Positions 13,220-24,000 of a DNA stretch of 64,000 nt are shown here, piece by piece. Under the pieces are notes generated by a model, which saw only the letters and a list, made by a program, of their open reading frames with translations, was not told where the DNA came from and made no database searches. The position numbers and the translations under genes are program-made. Position 1 is the stretch's first letter. Every line of letters starts with the position of its first letter. This DNA comes from Linum tenue (lineage: Eukaryota; Streptophyta; Magnoliopsida; Malpighiales; Linaceae): positions 434,001 to 498,000 of the forward strand of contig CAMGYJ010000006.1 in assembly GCA_946122785.1 (NCBI GenBank), written 5' to 3'.

Positions 13220-13742
13220 TTAAGCTTTCTGTGGAAGTATCAACGGACCTCCCCTGGTTTCCTTGTCATCCAGTAGCCTCTGCACCCTCTTCTCCTTACA
13301 ATACAGCCTATCGAAATGCTTCACCTAATCAAATCAAACACCAAATTCCCACAAACCAAGCTTTAGATGGAGAAAAATTGGATTTCAACTAGCCATGGCG
13401 ATTAGTTCAGTTCAGTTTTGTACCCAAGAAGGCCGGCAGCTGTTCTCGTAGGCAAGCCTCGCTTTCTTGCACTCCGCCGGGTAGAGCAGCCCGACGCAGC
13501 CGAGTTCCGTCGGCTTCTTGTCCGATTGATTCTTCACGCAATCGTAGAAAGCATCGCGAGCCTGCCAAGTTTCCCTAGATTTGTGACATTAATTCTTCCT
13601 ACCAAAAATGAACCGATTGAAACGGGCAAAAAAGGTGGTGGGAGGGAGAAAATCGAACCTTGTAGCAAGCTTGTCTGGCTTGAAGGAGAACGTCGGTGTG
13701 GACTTGATCAGGGTTTCTCGATGCGTAGGCTTCCGACGCCAT
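13220..13742 (-). CDS. COA6: Cytochrome c oxidase assembly factor 6 (COA6-like, CHCH)
   Basis: Small intermembrane-space protein needed for copper delivery to the CuA site of cytochrome c oxidase subunit 2. Minus-strand exons are 13742-13659, 13561-13424 and 13324-13220, with GT-AG introns and junctions all in phase 0, giving 108 aa. The signature is a CX9C (C26-C36, CYKARDAFYDC) followed by CX10C (C59-C70, CKKARLAYENSC), then WVKHFDRLYC, matching the COA6 fold. There are two extra cysteines, C50 and C83. There is no cleavable presequence, as usual for MIA40-imported CHCH proteins. The ATG was chosen as the first good start in the exon; the open frame continues upstream without a stop but looks like leader. 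Three TGGGCY site II elements lie 105-195 bp upstream, typical of nuclear respiratory genes. Confidence 0.92.
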
Positions 13743-13846
13743 TGATGAATTGATCTTTGCAGCTCCAGAGAAAGAACGAATGAAAAAAATTCGCGACACC
13801 GACACCCAAACCCGCCGGCGAGAGTGAAGGTAGGAGTTTCTGAAAT

Positions 13847-13936
13847 TGGGCTGGACTTCACCGGCTAACGCATGAGCCTGGGCTTCGCTGAAACTATCAA
13901 GTGGGTGGAGCACACTAGGCCTGATGGTAGTGGGCC
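13847..13936. promoter_or_regulatory. Site II (TGGGCY) cluster in the COA6 promoter or leader
   Basis: TGGGCT occurs at 13847-13852 and 13879-13884, and TGGGCC at 13931-13936. Site II elements bind TCP factors and are enriched upstream of plant genes for cytochrome c, oxidase subunits and ribosomal proteins. Their position just above a COA6 gene fits, but function is inferred. Confidence 0.5.
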
Positions 13937-13963
13937 TCAGGTTTGTCATGGCGGGCTGGGTTT

Positions 13964-13971
13964 GCTTTATA
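13964..13971 (-). promoter_or_regulatory. Possible TATA box of COA6
   Basis: Read on the minus strand this is TATAAAGC, about 225 bp above the COA6 ATG. If used, transcription would start near 13935, placing the site II elements at or just inside the transcript. That makes this box uncertain. Confidence 0.35.
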
Positions 13972-14046
13972 AATTATATCACAAACAATTTGGCAATCTC
14001 TTTGCGTTGTGTCATTGGCTTGCCGAACTTTGCCTAGTTGAGTAAA

Positions 14047-14559
14047 GGGTTAATATTTTCGTATAACCTGAATTTTGACCAAAATAAACATTCTGGCCAA
14101 TTTTTTTGATCTATAACATCCTGGTCTGAACTATACACCAAAATAAACAATTTGGCCAGATCCTACTTTTGACCGTTAACTTGGACGGTCAAACGCGTTG
14201 ATCGTTAATCAACGCGCCATGTCACTGCCAAGTCAGCATAAAATATTTCAAATAATTCACAATTTCCACACATTCCCTAATTTTAAATTATTATAAATTA
14301 AAAAAAATCATCTAATACCTTAGTTAAACCAAAAATAAAAAACAAAAAAATTAAATATTTATCAGATCTTCTGACTTGGCAGTGACGTGGAGCGTTGACC
14401 GTTAGTCAACGCGTTTGACGTCCAAGTTAACAGTCAAACATCGGGTTTGGCCAAATTGTTTATTTTGGTGTATAGTTCGGGCCATGATGTTATAGATCCA
14501 AAAGATTGGCCAGGATGTTTATTTTGGTCAAAGTTCTGGCCATACGAAAATATTAACCC
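14047..14559. mobile_element. Non-autonomous Mutator-like element (MULE, 513 bp)
   Basis: The flanks carry a perfect 9-bp target-site duplication, TTGAGTAAA, at 14038-14046 and 14560-14568. Terminal inverted repeats are about 190 bp (14047-14236 and 14371-14559), start GGGTTAATATTTTCGTAT and pair along their whole length with a few mismatches. Only about 135 bp of AT-rich spacer separates them. Long inverted repeats plus a 9-bp duplication define the MULE superfamily. No coding capacity. The transcript could fold into a long hairpin. Confidence 0.9.
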
Positions 14560-15051
14560 TTGAGTAAATGTTAGGGTAACCAAGTAACAAGAAGTGAGTT
14601 ATTGGTGAAATGTCCTTATATCATCTTTAGATGGTGAGCTTGATCCCTACTATAAACAAAAATATGATTTATTTACTTTTGTTTAACAAAACTTGCATAT
14701 ATCTTGTGACAAATCCAAAACCGTTTCCCTCTGCGAGAGAAAATATAAACTCGTGTGACAAATTCGATTAATCTGATTAAGAGGGAAAAAAACAAGAATG
14801 AGAGTCTAAGCAGGTGATGACCTATCTACTATGGGGAGGAGAAACAAAGTAATACTCATTTAACATACTGAACGACAAAATAAGGACATGAGGAGCCGCT
14901 AAACGAGTCACCCAGTTCCCTAGACGATCAACGAAACTAATACAATAACCATAGGCGACGTAAACTCTTGTTTTTTAGACAATAAAGAATATTCAGCTGG
15001 TTTGACTTATAGAAGAGAAATAATTCATTGTTTGTTTACCATTATGGAAGG

Positions 15052-15294
15052 TAGGGGGTGTGCAACGGTTGGGTCTGTACCGGATCGCACCAGATCAAAT
15101 TGTAGCTTGCACTAGATCATATCGTATCAAATATGATGTTGTTCGATCATTGGTTTCGTGAAATTTTATAAATACCGAATAAAAATGGACCAAACGCATT
15201 GTTGATCTGGTTCTTAATTCTACGATATCATTCATTATTGGACAATTGCTCTCATTAATTTGATCCAATGCGGACCGGACACTGCACACCTCTG
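15052..15294. mobile_element. Diverged hAT-like non-autonomous element (243 bp)
   Basis: Left end TAGGGGGTGTGCA and right end, read inward, CAGAGGTGTGCA are inverted. Flanking 8-mers ATGGAAGG (15044-15051) and ATGAAAGG (15295-15302) match at 7 of 8. The interior has opposed copies of GATCTGGT / CCAGATCA-type phrases. It is non-coding and looks older than the other hAT copies. Confidence 0.6.
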
Positions 15295-16424
15295 ATGAAA
15301 GGTAAATAAATATACCTTTCTACATCTCAAGCCTTATAGCTTTTAAGATGGTGCAATAGTCGCCCTAGCAAGGACTCACCTAGGGCCATTAGGACTCGGT
15401 GTCAAAACCGTTGTCACCTCTATTACCAAAATCGCACGAAAAATGGTCACTTCGCATTTATTAATAGTACTTAGAGATAATATTTCACTTGTACTTTGGG
15501 ATACCCAATTCGCTTCTCACAATTAACACAAGGGATTTGTCGTTCTCAAAGCAGATATTTGTATGTGAATTGGGTTGGGTGATTTTTGGTGATGGGTGGT
15601 TCGGTGGGTTAGGTAGATTCACAAAATACATTCTAAAATCTCACATTATTTTAAATCTAATATGAAAGAAATCTCCAAACTAAATAATGTTTAATCCTTA
15701 ATCATATATGCATCATTGGGCTTACAATATACCAATGTTAATTGTTTGCAAATCACAAAATATTCAAATGATAAACATGATCTAAGCACAAGCATAACAA
15801 AATAAAAAAAATAAAGATGAAGTTTCAGCATAAATCTAGCTAATTGTGCGAGTCTTTGAGTCAATACCCTCGCTAACACTTATGAAATGAACGAGATAAC
15901 AATTTATAAGTCAAATTAGTATAAATAACAAGGAATTGCAGAAGGAAGTGAACACATGATATAGATTTTCAACCATGGAAACAAATTAGACTTTGCAATT
16001 ATCCTTTATAACCATAACTTTGTGAAGATATATATTCAGAATTGGGAGGACGTGATATATAGAGATTTGAGAAGACCTTTAGATCGAAATTGGGGGAGAT
16101 TATTGCGAAGGTACTAGATTTGGCGTCGAGTGACCCACCAATTTGTTTGTAGAAATCATATATGGTACTATACTAGACAAGGAGGCGACTGGTCTATTAT
16201 ATCATAGGTCTCCATCTCGTCGTCCTTTGCCTCATTGCCTTGCAAGCTTCATTACCATCAATATATGGTACACTCTCTCTTCCCCACTAACACTCATGTC
16301 ATTGGGTTTTCTTCTCCTCAACTCTTATCCAAAACTTTATCCGTTTATAGCAGCACTCAACTACCATTCCAAATGGAGAAAATTTACACATTACCCTTTT
16401 GATTCTTACTTTGAACCCTAAAAC

Positions 16425-16898
16425 TAGGAATGGCAATGGGCAGGTCCGGGGCGGTTATCTCGATACCCATACCCGCCCCATGGCAGGTCGGGTCCAGGTC
16501 GGGTAATTTATTACGGGGCGCGGGTCGGGGCAGGTCGACCCATTGGGTATGTAATTTATGTGAAAAACATTAGAAATATTCGTTCTTTTCATTGAAAGAC
16601 CAAGAAAGAAACCATAATATGATAAAATGTAGTTAAATTATTGAAGAAATTGAGGTTTTCACTTATTTACAACTTTATTATAGCTAAAATATAATGTAAT
16701 AAGAGGAAAATCTTAAGTAATTTCACTAAGATTAAATGTAATTTAGGCAAGAACGGGTCGAGAATGGGGCGGGTCAGGGCAGGTCGGGTAGATGAGAGGT
16801 ACCCATGCCCGCCCCGCCCCGCCTACGAGGCGGGTTTGACCTGCCCCAAAACAGGTCAAACAGGTCGGGTAAATCGGGTCAGGTCGAAATTGCCATCC
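16425..16898. mobile_element. hAT-type non-autonomous element rich in GGTCGGG (474 bp)
   Basis: Starts TAGGAATGGCAATGGGC and ends GAAATTGCCATCC. CCTAAAAC flanks it on both sides (16417-16424 and 16899-16906), giving an 8-bp duplication if the last CTA of the right end has been lost. Both subterminal zones are built of CAGGTCGGG/CCCGCCCC motifs, while the middle is AT-rich. Confidence 0.75.
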
Positions 16899-17274
16899 CC
16901 TAAAACATATGCACCCAACTCATGTTTCCACACATATGTTATTGTAAAACGTGTTTATGTATATGAGTGGTTGAGGATGGTTTGATTGTTTGACCTTTTC
17001 CAAAGGGCAAGAGCTTTGATTCCTTGCTCTTTCTTCTTTGTCGGCCATTGAATTGAAGACCTAACTTTTATGTATATCACTCACAATAAACTCTTAAGGC
17101 CAAGTAACAAAAAAAAACCCCTAAAAATGTGTATGTAAAATGCTGAAGTACATAAAACAAATGTAATAGCTACTAGCTAATGGATGAAAATGGAATAAGA
17201 AAAGAGAATCAATAAGAGGAGCAACACATGAGCCGCCGATATAGAGGGAAACAAGCATAGAGAGGGGAAATGAA

Positions 17275-17458
17275 GCCTCTTGCATAACGTACAAGAAGAT
17301 GTAAAGGCTCAGAGAGTAGCAAAGACAGATTCAGACAAATGTAATTGACAGGAAAAGAAAGCAGAAGCCTCTTGCAGAACGTACAAGAAGATGTAAAGGC
17401 TCAGAGAGTAGCAAAGACTGATCCGAACAAATGTAATTGACAGGAAAAGAAAGCAGAA
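17275..17458. repeat. Tandem duplication, two copies of 92 bp
   Basis: Copies at 17275-17366 and 17367-17458 begin GCCTCTTGCA and differ at only a few positions, so the duplication is recent. Neither copy is coding. Confidence 0.9.
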
Positions 17459-20201
17459 ACAGAACAAAGACATATAGGGAGAACATATGTATTGACGAAA
17501 GGCATTGAATCCTAAATTTAGGTTTCATAAATAATTATCTTTTCGTGTTGAAGTTACGGTTGTAAACTTCTAATGAAAAAAAACTTTATGATAACTCATG
17601 CATAGAGGGTTTTGTCAATGGTGCTCTACATAATTAGTGCTAATGATGATTTTGTGTTTAAAACACATAGTCTTAACAAATAGCCAATTCCAGGTCCAAC
17701 TTGTAACCCTTCTAGCTTATAGGACTCTTAAATGGACCACAATCATCAATCAAATTCGAGGTAAGCCAAAGATAAGCTTAGGGGTCGAAAGATACTTTAA
17801 GTATGAAAAAAACATCATCAATGTCTATATGTAAGATTAAAAAAATAACATTGAATTACCCCATGAATTGACCACTTGTTGATTGATTAGTGGTACAACC
17901 ACATCGGTCCTCTCCAAGGACAGAAGCCATTAAGTTTGCCCTAAAAAACGGTACAAATCACATAATTAAACAAACCATCTAATCTCATCGTACATAAAGG
18001 ATTAATGAATGGAAGGCATCAATTATAAATTAGTACGATCAGGATTGGGTCCAAATCAGATTATTTAAATTCCTTTACGACCATTGTTAAATGTATACGA
18101 TAATATATTCGAAATTTCACGACAATATCATTAGTTTTATCTTAACATAAATATTGAATAATTCTCATATTTTAAAAAGATTTGACGTATCATATTGAAA
18201 GAGGATGAATATGTAGATCCTCGTTTTTTCGCTCCCTTTAGATATCATTATGACTTCAATCTTTCACGTAACCTAAACTCTATGTTGCTCATCTCCCCTC
18301 CTCGCTATCGTCCCCCTCTACCTCTCTACTCATCGACAACATTCCTATTAAGATCACAACATATATGAGGATAAATGTCTCTTCTCTCTTTCTCTTGCTC
18401 ATCCTATTTGATCTCACTTCTAATATCACATCCTCGAATAAATTTTTAGACCCCAATATATTTTTTTTACTCTACACGATGAAACAATTACACATGATAA
18501 GATTAAAGAGAGAATATATTTTCGTCTATGCAATCATGTCAAAAATTTCACCATTTGTTTTCAACACATTATCGTGAAATTCATCTAACCCAACAAAAAT
18601 ATGTCATCATGGCCGTAATGTTTGACCAAGTACTAAACCAGAAGACAAGAAGCCTATGAGATGGGACAACAAATTTAAGACAAAGGACAATCAACTTTAT
18701 ACGATGCATAGAAATGAGAATCTTTTATGAAATTGAAAAAGTAATTATACTAGTGCTATTAACATTAAACATGTCGAATATAATTTTATTTTAAGTAATA
18801 ATTAGTAAGATTGGTCTCCTTCGTTGAGGAATGTTGATAGGATAATTGAGAATATATAAAAGTTTCGTTTGATTAGAATGTGCAAACTGCAAACCTAAGT
18901 TAGTGGAAAATGACAAGTAGAAATGCATAAATATCTAGAATTTAAATATTCATCTAGTGATGTTTGTAAGGTGAGTATTGATTAGGATGACTATGCTAAA
19001 AATGTTGACGGCGCTTATGCAAGTTCTACCATTAATTCAAATTATTGATAATTTTAATTTTTGATGGCGACTCTACTATACACTGTGAGACACAAAACTA
19101 AGAAAGAAGAAGATAAATTTCACATTGTTCCTTTTTCTTTTCGAAGGAGAGAAAATAGAGGATCACACATTATACGTCACACTCCTTCAAGGCGATTGCA
19201 TGTTACATCTCAATAGTGACCCAAATGAATTTTAAGGCCTTACATGGATTGGACATTTTATGTAAAAAATCCTCCAAAGCAAAAGGCCATTTACTATATG
19301 GATAACGTGTCAAGTGTATTCAATCCACCTTTCGAGAAACGATCAAAAGAGCCTCTATAGGTGGGGAGAAGCCCCGTGACCAGCTCTAGATGTAACTTAA
19401 GGTCGATGCTCTTCACTCAATAGATTCTTTAAGAACTATCAAGAGTGATTGCATCGACATCCCGTTACATGCCAACTAGCATTTTTTTAGCCTGCATAAC
19501 AAACGACAACTTGAACTACATCACCATCCTCTCATGTAACTTTTACTTTCTTTGTGCAGAAGTAACGCCATACAAACTCCCTTAAGCATCAGACTACCTT
19601 AGACTCGATCGTACCAGCTAGCATATCCTTTTTTTTTTAGCGCAATCTTTCCAGACTCTTAATCCATGACTCTAAGTTGATACATCGTCCAAAATGTTGT
19701 ACCGTTCGACAAGCTAATCCCCAATCCGAGTCACATATGTACCAATAAGTTGTTGTGATCTCAAAGGCCTCGAGCCCACATGTCCTTTGTACAATTCTTT
19801 AACCTTAGGTATGGTACTCATCTTTTGATGACCCAATACCCTATAATCTCATCTCTGCCGTATTGTTATATAGCAATTGTTTATACTTATAATTGTTTAT
19901 ACTTATAATTGTTTATACATAGATTCGGATTAGGTTTGGATTGAGTGATTGACACTTATAATTAAATAGGTGAAAATTTCGGATTGGATGAATGCGTTGT
20001 CGATTTGCCATTCGCTCCTCTTTGGCCTTAACGCAATTCCCGTTTATTAAAATAATAATAATAATAAAGGAGAAGTGGAATCGAAGTATCGAACCAACCA
20101 GAGAATGTGAGGCCCACCGTTCCATATCGTACACCCGCCATCCGACGGCTGAGAATCCATCGCGACAAGCCATCCCTACGAACGGAGCGACGAGAGAGCG
20201 C
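17459..20201. other. Intergenic DNA upstream of MIR156
   Basis: AT-rich, with no recognisable gene and only short ORFs. It includes a 16-bp tandem repeat at 19875-19918 and an AATAATAAT run near 20048. The last few hundred bases become less AT-rich as the MIR156 promoter is approached. Confidence 0.5.
19875..19918. repeat. 16-bp tandem repeat, about 2.75 copies
   Basis: The unit AATTGTTTATACTTAT repeats with period 16 from 19875. Simple sequence with no evident role. Confidence 0.85.
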
Positions 20202-20207
20202 CACGTG
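20202..20207. promoter_or_regulatory. G-box in the presumed MIR156 promoter
   Basis: CACGTG in the context GCCACGTGTCGG lies about 780 bp before the miR156 sequence. In Arabidopsis, PIF bHLH proteins repress several MIR156 genes through G-boxes. The motif is seen; regulation is inferred. Confidence 0.4.
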
Positions 20208-20969
20208 TCGGTATCAGGTCCCTGTGAGCCAGTAAACGCTCGACAAAGCCAGAGCAGCAGCTCGCAGTCAGTCCGGTCCACCACCACCGTCCTCTTCCGT
20301 CACTCCCCACTCGACAACAAACGAGTAGTCCTCTAGGATCCAATTGCAGCGAGTGAGTGCACCCAAAAGGAATCCGCGAAGGAAGCTGCTCTTGTCACCC
20401 ATTAAAGAAGGGGTTCTCTGCCCCTTTTTGAGTTTTGGTCATCTTCTTGCTTCCTTTTCCTTTCCTTGTTTACTGTTTTCAATTTGTTCTTGGCGCGGCA
20501 GCTGGATCATGGTTTGGTAGGTGTTTCCGCTTCCCGGAGGAGGAAATGGGGGATCTGGGTAGGGGAAGAAAGCTTACGGTAATGAGGAGTTTTTAGATGC
20601 TTATATCTGTGTATGTGAGTCTGAGAAACCCTAATTGGTAGCAAGTGATGGATGAAGATTGAAATGCTTTTCTTCTTTTATCGTATGAAGATTGAGCTCT
20701 ATTGGGTCTTTTGGGTTCCCTTTCTTTTTGGTTGGGAGTTGGAAAAAAGGTGGAGGGAAATGAAGGGAGTTGGATAGGTAGAGCCAAAGATGGAATCTGT
20801 GGCTGGGTTTTTCTTTTGCCAGAAATGGTAAAATTTTTCAGATCTGCCGAAATGGGGTTTTGGGAAAACAGGACGTCTTCTCTTCTGGTCTGCTTACAAT
20901 CTTTGAGGGTGCAGGGGGCGTTTCATTTCGTTGACTGGTTTAGAGATAGAGAGAGAGGGAGAGAGGAGA

Positions 20970-21085
20970 GGAGGTGACTGAGACTGACAGAAGAGAGTGA
21001 GCACACACGCAGGCAATTGTATGAGGCGAGTACCTTTGCGGGGTGCGTGCTCACTTCTCTTCTGTCATCTTCCTTTCTCTCTATT
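20970..21085 (+). ncRNA. MIR156: MIR156 precursor hairpin (miR156 on the 5' arm)
   Basis: The 20-nt TGACAGAAGAGAGTGAGCAC at 20985-21004 is identical to mature miR156. The opposite arm, GCTCACTTCTCTTCTGTCA at 21049-21067, pairs with it with a single one-base bulge. A loop of about 40 nt contains the phrase AGGCAATT seen in other MIR156 loops. The purine-rich sequence below the 5' arm and the pyrimidine-rich sequence below the 3' arm extend the stem. miR156 loads into AGO1 and cuts or represses SPL transcription-factor mRNAs, holding plants in the juvenile phase. The primary transcript likely starts in the less AT-rich stretch around 20.3-20.5 kb, but its ends and introns cannot be fixed. ORFs around it are not conserved proteins. 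Confidence 0.95.
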
Positions 21086-24000
21086 TGAAAGAAAAATCTT
21101 TCTCCTTTCCCTCCTCCCCCCTCATCTCTATAGTCTATACGGTTGCATGCTTCTCTGTAGCTAGTGATATGGTCAAATTAATGCTCTATTTTGCCATATT
21201 TATGTTAAATGTCTTCGTGGCACTCTTCTATTCTATAACATTGCAGCAAATGCAGAGCTCTGTATATATGATATGCTTAAAAAGCATCAATGGCAGGCTT
21301 TTTCCGTTCTCCACATCATCTTTCCTTTCTTGTGTTACGCGGGCTCTTTCCTTTTCTATCCTCTGTCTCTCTCTATCTCTCTCACCCTCAAGTCACGGGC
21401 AGCAGCCAGGTGGGTAGTGGTGGTGGAGGTAAGATCATCGGTTCTGTTGCTTTCTTTGGTACACTTACTTCTCTGAAGTTTGCAAATAAGTACTATTAGT
21501 TTGTGAAACATATTGGAACATTCTGTGTGTCAAAACTTCTCTTTTGGTGGAAGGAATGTTGGATTATAAAGATCATCACCACCACGAAGAAGAAGAAAGG
21601 TAATTTCTTTCGATGTGTTTGTAATTATGTATATCGCATATGTACCTTCTCTTATTTTATATTGTTTAATGCATAGAACGAGAGAAAGGGACAATCTTTG
21701 GCCTCAATTGAAAAGCGTGGAATTCGATGGTACCTCTTTGGTAAAGGAAGAATTGAAAGAGGGGAGGGAGGGAGACCGGAGCGGAATGGAATGGTACTTG
21801 CTACTGTTCAAGCTTAACAGAAACCGTATTCTCTCTTCTTTGCCCCCAAAGCTTGCGCCTTTACCTGCATAGTTAATTACTCCAAGCTTACCTTACTAAA
21901 CCCCTTTCTCCTTTTTCCTGTTCTCGCTCATCAGATCCGTGATCCCTTCTTTTTTCATGTTTCTTCGATGGCATCCTACAACTGAAGAAAAGGAGCTGCT
22001 GTTAGGGTTCCGTTTTTGTGATTTTGGGGTTTGGGGTTCTTTTTAGTCATATTGATTCTCAGCTTCAAATGGGTTTTCCATAAAATCACCCGAGTTTGTC
22101 GAGATTCCAATGCGATTCGATTGATCCATCTGTCTGTCTATCTTCTCCCACACACTGTTCCTTCCGGAAGAAACATTGCTGGTTTCAGAAATTCAGGTAC
22201 TTATTTCTTACTTTGCCTTTCCTTTTCTGGAATTGGTTTTGGGTTTTTAAAACCGAGACTGATATTTGTGATCTTATGGTGGAAAGAAGGAAGCTTCCCG
22301 GAAATCGGCCAGAGTAGAGTCTGTCGGCATTCCCAGCAGTGGCGAAATCTTATTTCGCGCCAAACATGGGAAGGATTTATTGTTTCCCTTTCTGGGGTGA
22401 CTATTTCGTAGTTATGGAAGGGAAAAGTTTCCATCTTTACAGGTTCGTCAACTTGATTTCTCTATATCGGGCTGATTTCTCGCTTACTCTTTCTTGTGTT
22501 CTTCTATAAAGGAAGTAACTTTGACAGTTTAGTTTATTTCCCCGTTCTATTTGCTTGCTGTTATCTGCAGATGGAACAGATATTGTCTTTGCTTTTGTGG
22601 TAGTGGGGCGGACTGTCTGCTGCAGACACTACAATTTGAGGAACTAATCATCAGGTAGCCATGTTAGTTTTTGTGTTCTTCTGAGATGGATTTCAGTTGT
22701 GTTGGTTTGTTTCTGATTTTATGTTGATTCATATCTTCTTGGTTGTAGCTTGCTTAGTTGAGACATCTCTGATTGAGAATGTCGTATCTGCTTTAGTTTC
22801 TTACTGAAGTGCTTCTTTTAAGATGATGTCGTCTGTTGATTGGTATGCATCTTTGGTATGGAAATAGTTGGTGGAGATGATCTCGACGATTGGTTTTCGT
22901 TTACTGACTAGTTTTTATGTCTTAACATTGTGATTGGTATTCTGCCATGGAATGATAGATCAATTGGTGAGCATCATTGTTACAGAATTAATTTTAGGGA
23001 CGATATAGAACACTAGGTCTAATTTGGTTACTGTTTTCCATCTCTTATCATTCATAATTCATGTCGTTTTATGGAATAAAGTTTTCTTGAGAATAGTCAA
23101 AATTCGCTAGATCATTATTTTTCTCTTGAAAGTGGTCTGCCTGCATTTCGCTCAAGACTTTTAACAATTTTGATTATTTGATCTAATGTCTTAATATGCT
23201 CAGACATAGAATTAAGAGCATAATTACCCTAGAAAGTCAATAACAAACAGGCCTTTAATGGAATCTTAATGAAGCTACCAATTTAGTTTGTGTTCTCGAA
23301 TTGATTTCCCATCGACATAGCCCTAATTATATTTGTTGAATTGGTTGTTAGTTTTATCCTTCAATTGTACCTTTTCACCAAAATATTGAATTTTTCTTCA
23401 AGGCATGGTTGAAATCTGTTGGTTCCCAGGCTAGAACAATTCTCTTCACTTGCTAATTCAAGACTCGGTTGGATTTCTTGTGTTCGAAATTGAGTTCATA
23501 GGCTATTTGTCATCTCCCTGATTTGTGTTCAACAGTTCGTTTAATCCTTTACATTGTAGTTTGACATCGGTAGCTGGATTTAATTAATGTCTGAAATCCA
23601 GTGAGGGAGGTAATGTGATTAGAGTACTTTACTAGGAGTTGGCCATTTCAGTCTCTTAGGTATGAATGTATGAATTTCTTGTCATCTACTAGCCACGGAG
23701 CGGCAAGTGAGCTTATAATTAAATATGAAAACCATACCCGAACCATATGTAGCACTCATTGTAGGTGGTTAAGCATCTAGATGACAACCCTATTGATCAG
23801 CACCAAAAAACATCCCTATTGATCAGCACCAAAAAATGTTATTGATGTTGGTCCCTGATTCCTAGTTTCCAGTAGGAGGTGTTACTATTGGTTTGGTTCT
23901 GTGGCTCTTGATGGTGAATGCTTCTAAGATGGGCAGTGTGTTTCTCCTGTATTGTTTGATTAATGTGACCTGACCTCACTGCCCATTTTGATTTAGATGG

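Noticed and set aside
21615..22434. ORFs of 70-126 codons downstream of MIR156
   Set aside because: T-rich, unconserved-looking and overlapping in several frames; better explained as non-coding primary transcript or intron.
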